Assembly: GCA_036924285.1 (NCBI GenBank)
Contig: JAYKYS010000002.1
Coordinates: forward strand, 6,386,001 to 6,450,000
DNA: 64,000 nt
Direction: 5' to 3'
Source: Asterella californica
Taxonomy: Eukaryota > Streptophyta > Marchantiopsida > Marchantiales > Aytoniaceae
The position numbers were made by a program, and so were the translations under genes. A model generated the notes under the pieces. That model did no database searches. It was not told the DNA's origin and worked only from the letters and a program-made list of their open reading frames with translations. Below are positions 1-13,229 of this stretch, one piece after another. Within the stretch, counting starts at the first letter, position 1. Each line of letters opens with the position of its first letter.

Positions 1-2648
1 ACACGGACTATGGCTGGTTGTATGGCTCGTTGCTTGCTCTAGATCTGTGGTCCCATTCACTTTCTGTATTAAGCTTCTTAGACCTTAGTTTCTCTAATGC
101 ATTAAAAAGATTATAGATATATAGATCAGTTTCCACTGCATAATCTAAATGTGATCTATTCTGCGCTCCAATACGAGGGGGCCTAGTCTCTCTCCTTACT
201 GCACATTCCCCATTGTCTGTTCCCTGGTTAGAAATATTCGTTAAAAAATTGCTCTACCTTAGGGTACATTCCCGCCCGTTCATTCTCCTTACCATGTATT
301 TTTCCTTGCCTCAATATCTTGGGGTTACCTCAAGTGTGTGGGTAGTTTTTGCACTGCGCTGCTATCCACATGGACCCCATGTACATCTATATACTTCTGA
401 TACAGTCCATTGGCAACAGATGTTCCTGGAACTGAACAGAACTCTTGTACCGACAAGGACATGCTGAGTTGGAAAAGTCCTCTATCTCGTTTGATCACTT
501 TTCCTACTCATCTATAGCCTAACCCTCCCTTTGGGTGCTGATGAAGTCAGAGAGCTGGTTGTGGTGCACACGACAGTAGGTGCTCTGTTACATGCTCTGA
601 GTGTATCTTGTGGTAGTTAGGTGTTTCCCGTGTACACCTACTTCTCATCTACAGCTGTGTCCGAGTGACTCTTGTTGAGGGAGTTGCCACTAACCTGCTT
701 ATTTCTGATATCCACTTCAGTGCTGCGGACTGTTAGTTCAGACTTTTCCGGTTGCAGTTGGATCACCTCTACATGAACTGTTCTTTTGCTATCAGCAAAT
801 TAATTCTTTCCCCTTGCTGCTTGGTTTTCGGTCTTGGTTAGCGGATCTACATTACAGTTTTAGCTGCCTTCTTGGATCGATAGTTAGACATCGCGTATTG
901 TACTGGACATGCTCATACTCCATCATACATCTTTCATGCACCCATTTACCAGGGGTACCAGCTTGGGAATGTGCTCTTCCTACACATTTCTTACTGGACC
1001 ATCCTCGGTTATGCATAATTTTGCTAACTTCTCCAACCAAGTTAGCATACATGTTCACTACTCTTTGGTACTCACCTTGTACTTACACGGGTTCATAATT
1101 ATGGGGGGTTACCTTAAATATCAACCGTGTATCGATATATATATTTCTGATACAGTCCATTGGCAAGTATTTCACTACAACTACTGGCCCAGGGGATCAT
1201 CTCTGATTCGTAAAGACTAAGGGAGGAATTGCTTCTTCATCAGTTTCAAACTCGTTTGGCCAGAAAACGTCCAAATTTACTAGCTACGGTCATGATATAT
1301 ATATACCTAGCTCAGATTGCGCGCTTAAAGCTCGAAGACGAGAGAGACTGCATCAGATCCTGGCGAGTCATGTCTTCGACGTTGAATAGCGATTGTCTAG
1401 CTGATAATGACGGTTTGTTGACAGTTAAACGCGTGGACGGCATAGCAGCTTGTTTCCCTGTATAGTTTAGCTTCCAATGCTCAAAGGCCATCAAGTGCTT
1501 GTAGTCTTCCGGGAGTTCAAGCTCGCTAATAGGTGCTTTGAACAGGCTCAGTCGAACGCCTATCCTCCAGTGATTCAGGCCTGAGGCTCGTTGAGTACTG
1601 ATTTCCTTCTTTAAGAATAGGGCCTTTTAGTGTCTCCACTAAAGTAAAGCTTCATTACTTCACACCCGGTAGCAGGGTAAGGTGTGTAGTCTCTCTGAAG
1701 ATGGGGGAAAGGATAATGGATAAATATATAGACTCTTGGAAAAAAACCTATTCAGTGACATAAGAATTTCAACGCTGAGACCATGAGAACTGTTTACAGA
1801 GATTCAGTCACCTGGAGTCGTAACCCAAAGCAGCTGCCTTCTTGCCGAACTCCTTTTGGGGTCAGCCTGAGAAGTGGCTTTCGTGCCTTGGTTTTAGTAG
1901 TTGCTTTCGCTGATTCTGCTACACTCCAGAAAAAAAAAGATTTCTGCTTTTCTCAGTCTTCCATTTTCTGCCCTGTCCTGTTGGTCGACCCTCTCCTTTT
2001 GTTTTCGCACTACGTGCCTGCGGGCTGTTTGACAAAAAAAAGTTTTTTCCGCGCCTTTCCGTGATGGCACATTACCATCTACAGTCCTTCCCTCACAGTC
2101 TTTCACATTACGGGCCTGACGATGTAGTTAAATCCTTCCAGGTTGAAACTTGAAACCGAAACCATACGTCGTCTTACAACTTGAGTAAGTCTCCCCCTTC
2201 CTCAGGTACCTGCCTCTTCTGTTTTGTCTTCTTCACAACCCACCCTTGTTTCTAGCACCGTCCAGCCCCGCTGGTCAGAAAGGCTACGGCATGCAATTAT
2301 CTTCACACCCGTCTATTCCCTAAGTTCATCCTTTTGGATGTACTCGAGGCTGACGTTTGACCATGATGCTTCAGGAAGCCGTAGTACTTTCTCTTATATC
2401 TATCCTTGAAGTCTGGTGAACCCGGATGGAAGATTCCACTATTTCTACCACATCAGCTCCCTATGTTCACTGATCAACGCTACTCGTGATCAGGTACTTT
2501 ACCTCAATGCTCTCGGGACTCTCAGTGATATCAGTGCCTGCCTTTGAATCTTGCCCTTAAGAACTGAAACTTAAGCTTCAGTGCTTCTACTGCCATCAGT
2601 TCGCAGAGTTACAGTGTTCAAGCAACTGGTTTATTAAGGTCGATGCTC

Positions 2649-2758
2649 CTAGATCCCATCCTTCGCTACCTACGAGTTACTGAGTGACTGAGGTATAAAC
2701 ACTTCCATACTCGAGCTCGTCATGAGTTTGAGGTACACAAACTCATGATGGGATCTAG
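2649..2758. repeat. Nested inverted repeat
   Basis: An outer pair of about 12 bp (CTAGATCCCATC near 2649 and its complement ending near 2758) encloses an inner pair (TCATGAGTTTG near 2720 and its complement near 2738-2748). The result is a nested stem-loop possibility. No gene flanks it. Confidence 0.45.
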
Positions 2759-5700
2759 ATCATTGACATATAGTCCCAAGTGCATCTTGACCCCGTAACA
2801 AAATCTGGTGAGAGGGCAGAAACATACTGAAACATATGCCGGCAACGGGAACTCATTAGAGTCATACTAGGGGTGATCTCGTTGCGCAGACATCCATCAT
2901 CATACTCTGTTGTATGGTTAAGAATTTTGCGTTTTCAGAAGATACTTCCTTCATTCCCAGCGATCAATGCTGGTCTCAGTTTGTGGCTAGATTTGTTCCA
3001 TTCTTCGTTTCCTTCTTGGTTAATGTAGCAGGACAAGGACTCTAGGATGAACTATCTTCGCTCCATATGCCTGCTCCATATCTCTCGCAACTTCTGACTG
3101 TTGTTTAGTGCATGCACAGTTAAGGTTTTGTTCTTCCTGAGAGTGCTTTTGATCGCCGCCGTGCTAATTTCTCTCAGTTGCTGAGACTTAGTTTGCCTTA
3201 ACTTACCTTCTGCTCAATGGGACGATGCCAGGCTTGATGGTTTCATAAATTGTTCGGTCCGGGGTATTATCCTGAGTAATGGCCATTTTCGTATACTCGG
3301 GAATCACACCGTGCGAGATTCATGCAGAAGAGACCTTACTACAGATGTTGCAGAAAAGGTCTCCACAGTCGTGAGTAAGCACTGCCAGCCTCAACTTCGA
3401 CTTGCAGCTCTGAATGCTTGCTCTTGGGTGCCATAAATGGCCTATGGAGCTGCCTCGTGTTCATCGAGCTCCATGAATGAAGTGGTTGTTAAGTATCAGC
3501 CCATACTTTCTTGTGCTCAAGCTCTGGTGCTTGTAGCGTCCTGCCTGCTTGAGCATCGGTGCTCAAAACCCGACCTAGGCCTAGACTCCGGGGTGGTTTT
3601 CCATGCATCTAATTGAGAACCCGAAGCGCCTAGCTAGTACCCTGACTGAGCTGCGTCCAGCGCTTTGAGTACTGTCAGTTGCTTAAGCCTAGTAGGTGTG
3701 ATGTTATTCCCCTAGGCCTGGATTTCCCAAGCTCTGTCCTAATTAACTTTGTCGAGCGCTCCAAGATTGGGACGGAAATTTTCTCACATTTTCAAGTCTT
3801 GCATGTTGGACTTGGACGACCTGACACACCGCTGGCCACACTAACTGAGCTGGAAGATAAGAGGAATTATGAGTCGGAAAGAATCCACTTGTAGCGTCCA
3901 GAGATTTGTGGGGTACTGCAGCAAAGGCGGAGCGAAAACCGTTCCACCTTCCATAGGGTCCTACACGCATGCGTGTGGGAAGAAACGGGAGATTTACGGG
4001 TAAACTGGAAGCTCAAGTGATCACTCTTGCAAGGATTAGCTGAGCTGAGGCCTTGTCGTTGACAAGTTGAACGTAGTTGCTCATGATACACTCCAGACGA
4101 CCTTCCTTCAGGACCTGGCCGGTCGCCTGGCCGTTAATGAGTGGTCGAGAATTTCAATCGAAGAATCTAGCTTTAATTCCATTCACGTACGTTTCTGTAG
4201 TTCCGATGGCTCCTATAAGCTCGTGGATGAGATAGAATTTAGTTCACTACGATGTCCTTCGAATTCGTTTGTGGGAAATCTTTGTGGACTCAACGTCCGA
4301 AGTATGCTTGAAACCTGTGGAAATATGGGACATCTGCTGCGCGGCGGAGGAGAGGTATTTGTCACGATTTCTCGATGATGTAATATTTGTATTAGAGCTT
4401 ACTGAGCCCCGCCCGAAGAAGTAACGCGTAACTGAATCGTTGAAAGTTGGAGGGTCTGGATTAGTTCATGGTTGACGTAATGCGCTTGCCATAACGAGTT
4501 CGAGTATATAGATCGCCAGTAGATTGCCTGGCCCAGATTAGATAGCTGACATTCCGAAACTTTGCATGTTGTTGAATTTCCACGTTCTAAGGTCCCCGTA
4601 GTTGAGTTCGTCTATCTGTCTTATTAACAGCTCTAGACTTCGGCCCTCTTCTGACCAAAAGGTGCCCCAACATCGCTAGCAGAGCATGTCCTAAACCCAG
4701 TGGTGTTTCGATGTGGCCCTACCCAACAAGCTGACAGTGGAACCGTTTCACGTGTCAAGTGTAAGGTGCACAGTGGATACAGCATCTTTTAAAGAGCTGA
4801 TCCCTTGATTCCTCAGCTGAGTGGCTAGGAATATCGCCGCTTGCGAGGCAAGTCCTGTTTCCAGTCTAGCTGGACTGTTCTGTTCTACCTTTTGTAGCAA
4901 GTTTTGGGAAAGTACATATACGAAGTGGGTACTGTACTCGAGCTCGCCTGCTGTCAACCGGGCCCAATTTCCAGTGGAGTCTTCAAGGGGCCTCAACGAC
5001 TGGCTCACAACTCCAGTGAACTGCGCGAATGAGTCCCCTCCTAAAGCTCATGATCAGAGTGACGTCATGGGTCCTGATATGTTCTCACTGAACAACTGGA
5101 CGCAGTTACTATCAATTCTGATGCGTTGGTAGATCTAGACAGGACTACGAATTGATCACGCAAACGCAAGTATTATCTCTGCAGTATAATTTCAGCTCGG
5201 TTGGTTGAATCATCTTTATGTCTAACACACGTTTGACGTCAGTCAGACAATAGGTAGGTTTCTTGGGAAGGAGGATTATGAGGATTGCACAGAGACACAT
5301 ACGTGAGCATACTGGTGAGCTGCAGCCAGTCCATGATAAGAAGTCTGTGAAATTGAGTTATGTCGAAAGGGATCCTCTCTTAGCTTTCTCTACTTTCGAT
5401 AAGGGTTTCCGGAGGAGTAAGCCTCATTGGTCGACACCCGTCAGACATCTCATCGATCAAAGCAGCAATGTGTGTGAAACGCGGTCCTCGGCAACAATGC
5501 GGTTTGTTGGAACAGATATGGGTAGACTACTTCCTAAGCCAACGTGCTTTCATCACTAGCGAGCGTAAATATTCATCAGTTCGTTACGACGTGAAAAATG
5601 TCTTCTCTAGATCTTCACGTGACTATTCCTGGCCGGTGAGTTCTTTTCGTGCGAGTATGTGGCGGAGGAAATCTTCGAACTATCGGGACAGAAATTTAGA

Positions 5701-6313
5701 TTTATTTCCATGGCCTCGTACATAGAACGGAATCTCATTGTGGGAATCGAAAGCTTCAATCTTGTAGTACTGGGACCCGGAAGTTACGTAACCTATGTAA
5801 CTATCTCCTACGCGCCCTTCCTTGTTCATGGCTCTGAAGCTAGCAGTTTTTACCCTGCGACTGTTTAGCTGCTAGCACATGTACAATATCTGTTCGTTTT
5901 GTTGTCCGTTGAACAAGCACGGCAGGTCGCTGCTGTGGCCTCATATTTTTCTTTCTATTTGTGGCATGCCAGATGACGAGTTGGGACGACACCTTGCTCA
6001 GCGATGTGGAGAATCAAATTCTGGGCGTTGTTAAGCAGTTCAAGTGACAGGTTTCCAGGCCAGGCACGGTACAGATTGATGTCCTTATTATCCCCGTCTT
6101 CCTTACGATATGCATATATGTTTGCTACAGCAGCTTCAGGGGTGAGTTAGAACTCTTGACGCGCTTTAACGTACATGTACTAATTTAAAGGTAGTAAGCA
6201 TAATTATAGGAAGAGCAAGGGCCCGGCTTAAGCTTGTTTAGTTTGAATGATTCAAACAGTTCCTTCCTAATTGTATCTTGACGGAAGAATTTCAGTCAGT
6301 AGTCGTTGCATGC

Positions 6314-6362
6314 AGTATCGACTCATGATAGCCGATCGATCGACTGATCATGAGTCGATACT
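6314..6362. repeat. Perfect 16-bp inverted repeat
   Basis: Arms AGTATCGACTCATGAT (6314-6329) and its exact complement (6347-6362) are separated by 17 nt, which itself contains GATCGATCGA. The sequence could form a strong stem-loop. It lies in a gene-free stretch and its role is unknown. Confidence 0.7.
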
Positions 6363-7230
6363 TCCTTTCAGTGTAATCGCTTGATCAATTGGCTTTGTTT
6401 CTTCACACTCTATCCGTTGTTCTTCGGTACAATTATGTTCCCATCTTCTTGGTTCATAGCACCATATAATCCTTATAACTCATAGCGGCTTTTAACAACG
6501 CGTCAAGTCGAGGTTAAGCTTCAGTGTGGCAAGTTTAGTTAGAGACCTCCTTTACTGCTAGCATAAAGCCCTGCACGTCTTTTACGAGGGGGTCTTTAAG
6601 GACCAAAACTTGCGTGTTTATCTTGCAAAGGATCTGGAAATATAAATTCTCTCCTCCTTTGTATTTTGGAGTGCCTTTATATAAGATACACCATCTTCCG
6701 CAGCGGTTCATCAGGAAATGCATTTGACTTGCAATTGATAAACTATGATCTTTATGTATTATTCTAATAAGCTACGATAACTAACTTCTAGTAACTTAGT
6801 GAACCGTTGGATCTTCTCTTAAAACCATCTCTGGACTGTATATTTCTTTCGCCGTTTACGTAGCGGAAGCCACGATGGTGATCGTTGCTTCTCAATCCTA
6901 AACCATTCCCCACTTGGAACCTCACGTGGATTATGTTATACATAAGGCATAGGGTTGAAAGCGATAAACTACGATCGAAACTAAATGGACTAATGGATGG
7001 GAATTTATTTTAATCTTGCCATTAAAGAATCAGTTTAATCATCCACAAATTTGCGTCCTAACATTAACGTCTGCTTTGAAGCAACAAGGCAACCAAAGAG
7101 ACTAGAAAAAACTTTCAAAATATCATTGGAAATTATGTGAATGATATGAAGTAGATACTCAAACTTGTTTTGTCACAATGTTCAAAATATTCCGTTGGTA
7201 ACGAAAACCTAGAGTTTAGTCTAGAGTCTA

Positions 7231-7270
7231 GTGGAATAAGACCTTGCATGTTTTTAAGGTCTTATTCCAC
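7231..7270. repeat. Perfect 15-bp inverted repeat
   Basis: GTGGAATAAGACCTT at 7231-7245 and its exact complement at 7256-7270 flank a 10-nt T-rich loop. This is a compact hairpin without neighbouring genes. The arms are too short for a typical plant microRNA precursor. Confidence 0.7.
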
Positions 7271-8211
7271 ACGGTACCATGAACTCGAAATTAGTAGAGT
7301 TAATATCTTTTCAAACTGACTTATCTAGATAAGTGCAGAAAGTTGGGAGAAATTCTCATTTGTCACTGCTGATAAGGAGCAAAAGAACGTTTCTTTTCTT
7401 TCACATGAAGGAAAATCAAAGAGCACAAGGATCTATCATTTCTCCTATGATTGCGTCTTAGACTTTGGGGTTAGAAGGGTGGTTGTTCCTCTTATATTGT
7501 ACTAGGTCATGTTGGAGTGGATTGTACTTATTAACTTGTAGTGTACTTGTATCATTGTTTGTGGATTTCAGGTCTGCATTGTTGTATGGTTTGGCATTTT
7601 GGATGATTCAGATACGATGTGTCATATATTTCGTGCATGGGACTGATTCTCGTCACGTGTAACAAAGATTGTGAGTTATTTGTGTCATGGTTTTCATATA
7701 TATTTTGCTTAGAGGCAAAAGGTACCCCATGCAAAGTTGGAGTTACCTCGTCCACCTCTTGTAAGTTGAATAGATTCACTCAAATTTATCATAAAATGTT
7801 GTTATGCTAGAGTTCCTGAGAACACCCATGAGTGAAGCGATTATCAAGGCTCTTCTAATAGTATACCTGCAATGACATAACTGTTAGCTTCACTCTGTAC
7901 CGATGTAACCTTCTCGGTATATTACCCAATATTACCGGTATACGCAATTTCTAACTGAATTCAAGATTACTAAAGATAAACTTTGATCTTCATAGAGGGA
8001 TCTCTACCTGTATTCTAACTAACAATCCGAGGTCATTCATAGATCTCTAGTAGCTATCTTTGAACATATCCCACGCATCAAACTATTATACATACATAAA
8101 CATACTGTTCGGGATTCAGATTAATATCCTCAAGCAGATTGACACGAGACTTGAGAGAAGATACCGGGAATACTTTACTAGTACCTTTTGGATATCTCCA
8201 AAATATCGTAG

Positions 8212-8221
8212 GCGGCCACAC
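8212..8221. repeat. Left target-site duplication of the small element
   Basis: GCGGCCACAC immediately precedes the left TIR and is repeated exactly at 8611-8620. A 10-bp duplication fits Mutator-like elements. Confidence 0.85.
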
Positions 8222-8610
8222 CAGCAATTTACTTGATCGGACCTCAGAACGAACCGCGGACTTGATCGGACCCCTCTTATGATTCCTTTCTTGATCGGAC
8301 CCCCAACCTGCAACAGCCCGTCAAGCAGGTAACTCAGCCATGTCAGAGTACAGCTCGGATTGTAGAATGCAGACGACGAAACCTCGACCATGGCCGTAGA
8401 TGCCAGACGCACAAAATAACGATTTAATTCAAGGGCTTTAAGCATTAATTTCTTACTCGGCCGTAACTATTTTTGCAGACCCGAAACACATGGCCGAGTT
8501 ACCTGCTTGACGGACTGTTGCAGGTTGGGGGTCCGATCAAGAAGGGAATTATAAGAGGGGTCCGATCAAGTCCGCGATTCGTTTTGGGGGTCCGATCAAG
8601 TAAATTCCTG
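8222..8610. mobile_element. Non-autonomous Mutator-like element (389 bp)
   Basis: This is a short DNA transposon with no coding capacity. TIRs of about 122 bp occupy 8222-8343 and 8488-8610, beginning CAG(C/G)AATTTACTTGATC. Each TIR holds three CTTGATC motifs about 30 bp apart, each followed by GGACC or GGACCCCC-like sequence. The interior of about 145 bp is unique. Perfect 10-bp duplications flank it. TIR start, motif comb and TSD length match the 10.8-kb element at 17,803-28,562, so it is probably a related family that could be mobilised by a similar transposase. The base after GATC differs (G here, C there), which suggests a diverged binding specificity. Confidence 0.85.
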
Positions 8611-8620
8611 GCGGCCACAC
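8611..8620. repeat. Right target-site duplication of the small element
   Basis: GCGGCCACAC is an exact match to 8212-8221. Confidence 0.85.
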
Positions 8621-10200
8621 TTCACTTCCATACCGTGTACTGGTGCATTTATCTAGTAAGAGAGAGATACCAGTAATTAATTTGCCCTTAGTGATAGTAT
8701 CACTATGTCCTTGCCCTTCTCCTTCAATCAGTATATAGCTACTCTATCATGTTTCTATACCGGCCTCGGAATCCTAACCAACTAATCTTGACATGTCGAG
8801 GACTATACCTGATCCGTTATCTCGAGATCACTACCATGTGTGTAAGCTTGGTATCGCCTAAAATACTCTTATGTAACTTACCCACTTAAACTATGATCCT
8901 AAAAATGACAAGTAAGATATTTGGTTTATTTGATGTTTAATCTTTTACCTCAGCTCTCCTACCGAAAGGATTAGGTAAAAAACTAAATCTTAGGTTTATT
9001 GAGTTTTCTCTTATTACCTCCTCCGTTAGGAAATGGGGTAATATGCATGGACGATCAGTTTACTAAGTTTACTCATATTAACTGAAGTCGGATGACTGCA
9101 TGAACTATTTTACTTCTCTGAATTCAATTTAGTTTTCATTTCATATATATAGTCAATTTAATTAATGTTAGTTAATTAATGTTAATAGTTAATTTAATTA
9201 ATTCGATTTATGGTTAATTATATGAACTTTACTATATGACACAGCAATTTAATTGACATAATAGAAGTAAAATTAATTTAGGTGTAACTTTGCAACTGAC
9301 CTCTTTGCGATATAAAGTTTCCTTGACTAACTTAAAGGTTATCATGTAGTAGAAAGAGCTAGTATATAGACTTAGAGTGTATGAGCTATGTACACAATCG
9401 ACAAAGTTTCCTTGAAGATATATCATTCCCATCTTAAATGAAAGATGAATGTCATACAATTGTAATCCTTGTCCTCTCTTTCTTGCTTTGATTTCACATA
9501 TCGAGCTAAAACTCCTATAATATTTTTCAGATATCATCTCGTTAGAAGCATTCAACTTACGAGTTAGAAGATGGGTCTCCAATGGCCTGAGTGCACTCGT
9601 CAGTGAAGTACTTCTTCTGCTTCTTGGCTTGATCAAGGAAAAATTGATTGATTAGATCATCACTAGAGAAAAATGGTGTCAAATAAGACTAACCAGTTTA
9701 TGACTCGACGATTAGCTATAGCTCAGTTGTTTGGATAGATAGAGCTATAAGGGTTATTCTGTTCACTACATGTACTCTTGTAAGTCACAGCAAGTTATAA
9801 TTCCATGTCTTACTTGAAGACATCATCATATTGGTTAATTAGATCGAGATCTAGAGTTGCTTAACTGAGACAGGATCGAGTAGAGTGTATTATATCAAGA
9901 GAAGACCGGAGTACTAGATCATCGAGTATGGTGGAGTACACTAGGAGTAGAACAAGAAAGGCCGAGACACTGAGAGTAGATAGAGATGAGTGTATATAAT
10001 AGGAGTGAATCAAAAAACTTACCAAGAGGGAGTGAAGACGAGATAAGGTTTGTGTTAAGAGACCAACACTAGCTAGCACTGACTACTGAAGCACCTATTT
10101 CTGTAGTTCGATCAGTGGTTCATGTTGCTCGACAGATGGTACAGTTGCTCCAGCTATTCTAGTTGTCTAGACACCTATAGTATCTTTGAAGAAGAATGAT
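8621..10200. other. AT-rich intergenic stretch
   Basis: No gene is seen. TTAATTAA-type repeats cluster at 9155-9225. The longest open frame (9232-9636, minus strand) has biased low-complexity composition and no motif, so I treat it as chance. Confidence 0.55.
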
Positions 10201-10551
10201 TCAAACTTTGAGGAGATCATGCGTGAAATGCTAGACCTGTAGATCAAGCTCAAAAGATTGGAGGAGTAGGAGTCTACAAGCGGAGCAAGATCCATTGGGA
10301 AGCAAGGTTGGATCTAATGATGTATCTGATGCGCTGGTACCAATCATCCATGAAAAGATTGCAAGGAGTTCACTGATGTCTTACAACAAGGGGTGATCTT
10401 CTGGAAAGATGAGAAGGTAGCATTGAGAGATACGGGTGTGCTTCTTCAAACCAACTATTGTAGAGGAGGGGTGAAGAAGTTGGTTGAAGATCACTTATCG
10501 GCACAAGCAGTTGCAATAGTGGAGGTTGGAACCTACGGTATTGTAACACCA
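10201..10551 (+). pseudogene. Gypsy-type gag fragment, 5' part of interrupted host element
   Basis: Translated segments with in-frame stops read like the coiled-coil and basic part of a plant Ty3/gypsy gag. The frame running up to 10,551 is open, and it resumes in phase at 14,008 once the element at 10,557-14,002 and one copy of its TSD are removed. This is therefore the older host element into which the second element inserted. Its own LTRs were not found. Family assignment rests on resemblance to plant retroelement gag regions and is moderate. Confidence 0.5.
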
Positions 10552-10556
10552 AGGGT
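10552..10556. repeat. 5-bp target-site duplication (left)
   Basis: AGGGT directly precedes the left LTR and is repeated at 14003-14007 directly after the right LTR. The length is standard for LTR retrotransposons. Confidence 0.75.
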
Positions 10557-11303
10557 TGCATAGTATTAAATATGTGATAAATTATAACTATGTGTGGTGA
10601 ATCTTCTAAATAAGTCTCAAGGCTAGACGACGCTCTAAGTGAATGACAGATAACTAAGAGTAGTCACAGTTAGAGTTGGTTATATTTGTGGACAAAATAT
10701 TAGAATATTCTAGATGTGAGAACCACTATTTTCTTTTATTGTGCATAAGATGACAAGTAGGTGAATAATACCCTCTTGTCTTATGCGTGACTGAATTTTA
10801 TTGGTTGTAGAAGCTTAAGATCAAACAATGTTGTTGATTTTTTTGACTCAATTATGTGTTAGTACTTTGTCTTATAGAGAGCAATTCGAGATTCCTTTCA
10901 AGATTTCTTTATAATTATAAAAAGATTCAAATTATTAGAGTAGAGTCAAAGATAAAAACATCTACTCTTGACTTATGATTTTTACTTTTGACTTGGTCTC
11001 AGTAAATTGCAATAAATCAGATTTACGAATAGTTACCGTGGTAAATCTGCAGTAGTATAAATAGAGAGGTTGTATAGTGATCCTTCATCTTCTCTTTTCT
11101 TTGTATTTAGAAACGTTAGGCTATATCTATATAAAAGGTGTGTTCTTCATCTCTATGTCTCCATGAAAGTTCTCATCCCGAGTGAAAAAGTGATATATGT
11201 TGAGAGTTGGGTTTAGTTAAGTCTTCTTAGTTCTATGATGTGCCTCATAAAAAATCATTAGAGGTTATGTTACCGGTCCGGTCTCTCAAGCTTGAGTGTC
11301 ACA
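10557..11303 (+). repeat. Left LTR (747 bp)
   Basis: It starts TGCATAGTATTAAATATG and ends GTGTCACA. Shared blocks with the right LTR include the AGTAGTATAAATAGAG region near 11,052, a likely TATA-box promoter, followed by conserved sequence through the pre-terminal CTTGAG. It carries about 300 bp absent from the right copy. Confidence 0.7.
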
Positions 11304-12599
11304 TTTTTTGTTCTGTGGGTAGGATCTCACTAGGAGGCTTGAGATATATGCTTCGAGAGCTTACATTAGACAGAATGAGGTTATGAGAGAGCATATTGAA
11401 AGAACTCTTGGAGAGACTAGAGCTATTGCCATGCTAGAGACCTTAGAGCCATTCGTGTATCTTGTTGTCATCTATCATGCGTTTGAGGTCATCTTTCATA
11501 TTCTGTAGACAGATGATAGAATTAACGAAATAGAATGTGTAGAGTGTTAGAGTTTATATGAGAGTAGAGTGCTTCATGTAATCTCATATGCTGATGAGGG
11601 TAGAAGATCAGACTACTATCATCAAGTTCTTTGAGTGTTAGTTCTTATCGTTACAACTAAAAAGGAGGAGAGACTAAGGATTCGAGGGTGTAGACAATTC
11701 GCTTTCTGGCCGAGTTTTACAGTCGTTATCATTATCTTTGTATTTTTGGGACCTCTTCGAAACTTTGTGACAGACTGAAGGAGCTCATGACCTATTCGTT
11801 GACCCAAAGATCACTCATTTTGGAGCTATAGAGTTCAAGATATCGTTGTCGGAAGTTCAATTGATAGTCCGATAGATCAAAATCTGCATGGGGTCAAATT
11901 TAAGTCGAGATCATGGAGGGTCAAAAAGAACGGGCAGTGAGGCTAGGAACCTTCCTCAAAATCTTGACGTCATAATGGGTGTGGACGAACGTCTAGAGAG
12001 TTAAAAGTCAAATTTGAAGAGAAAACTGAGAGAAACAAGTAAGACTTTTCCAAGAAAAAGTTGAGGACAGAACCGTTGTGCTTTTTGTAGAGGGTTGGAG
12101 CACTATGCTGCAAGTTGTCCGATGAGATTCAAGGGAAAAAATACTCATGAGAGAAGGAGTTCGACTGATCTAGGTCTTTGAGTTGATCCATCTTCCCTTC
12201 GCGCGTTAATTTTAAGAACGAGAACATCTACTCCAATTGTGGAACTGAAGGTTTGCCAAAAGAGCACGAGTGTGGAGATGTGATCGTACAGTTGACACTC
12301 TACGTCTAGAAGATTGAGAGAGGAACAAGGAGTCGAAACATAGAAGCTACCATCTTCAGACCAAACTTCAGCTAATGCATGATGGAGATGATAATTCATA
12401 TGATGGAGAAGGTGACAATGAGGATGCGACTCGTCCATACGTTTGGTGAGGAGATAGCACATGCGATTATGATGGAACCATTTCTCTTTTTGCTACCGAT
12501 GGTTGATTATGCTCGCATGGAGTTAATGATGTTCAATCTATATCTGAAAGTGAAGAGAGATATTGGGTTGAGGAGAGGAAAAGACATCGAGAGCTTAAG

Positions 12600-12959
12600 A
12601 TGGGGAAGCTTTCAATTTTTCATGGTAAAGGTAATGAGGTTGTAGAAACCTTTGTGCGAGACTTCAAAAGAACATGCAATGAGAGTTCTCATGATAGGAA
12701 GAAAGAAGAGTGGACATCATTATTATCTGTTTTTTTGGAGGGTACCCCATTGACTTGGTATGAGGAACATAGAAGAAACAAGACTGATGTTGATACGTGG
12801 GAAAGTTTGACGGCGGCTCTAATTGAGAACTTTCTGTCAGATGAGAGCTATGAGAAGCTCATGACCGAGGTGACCTTCTTGAAGCAAGGAGATGCTGAGA
12901 AGGTGAAGATGTACGCAGAAAAGATAGAGAAGTTGAGGTTCGTTTCAAGACTATATTGA
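12600..12959 (+). pseudogene. Gag (retrotransposon gag domain) fragment
   Basis: The 119-codon ATG-initiated frame encodes a typical gypsy gag capsid segment. It contains an LTWYEEH-like motif (in the family usually A..W), WESLTAALIENF in the middle and a final KMYAEKIEKLRF, which match the conserved helical core of the retrotransposon gag family. Capsid assembly would be its role. It stops early relative to full gag, no zinc knuckle follows in frame, and sequence after the stop still shows degraded gag-like codons. I take it as a broken copy. Confidence 0.65.
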
Positions 12960-13229
12960 AGAAGAGCGGTGATAATGTAGAGGTTACAATGGAGAGAATT
13001 GTGGCCATGCTTACCAAGAACTTTGTGACAGGTCTGAAGTCTCAAATCAGTACTCAAGTGAAGTACTAGAAGCTCACCACTAAGGCAAAGGCGATTGAAA
13101 TTACAATCTGAAAGGAAGAGAGTTTGAAAGATGATGACGTTCTTCTAGGAGAACAAAAAACGACGAGTGTTGAAAAGATTACATCCGATGATAGAGCTGC
13201 TCAAAGGATCTAGACACTCTATGATTTAG

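Larger units (their letters stand above)
1..8211. other. Gene-poor stretch, no supported coding region
   Basis: I see no gene I can defend in the first 8.2 kb. Open frames are short, mostly start at non-ATG codons and show no recognisable motif. A 22-nt sequence at 395-416 recurs exactly at 1145-1166, 750 bp apart, with looser similarity around it, which suggests an old repeat. Several short inverted repeats stand out and are listed separately. The rest looks like eroded intergenic or transposon-derived DNA. Confidence 0.6.

Noticed and set aside
4067..4378. 103-codon plus-strand frame
   Set aside because: No recognised motif, no supporting splice sites or neighbours. It is too short to separate from chance.
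5468..5868. Overlapping plus-strand frames that look like one frameshifted protein
   Set aside because: Amino-acid composition is protein-like, but no family is recognisable and no start or splice context supports it.
8116..8676. Two similar open frames on opposite strands (8116-8445 and 8473-8676)
   Set aside because: Both simply translate the TIRs of the 389-bp element, which explains their shared peptide.
9232..9636. 134-codon minus-strand frame
   Set aside because: AT-rich, low-complexity composition with no motif. Likely chance.
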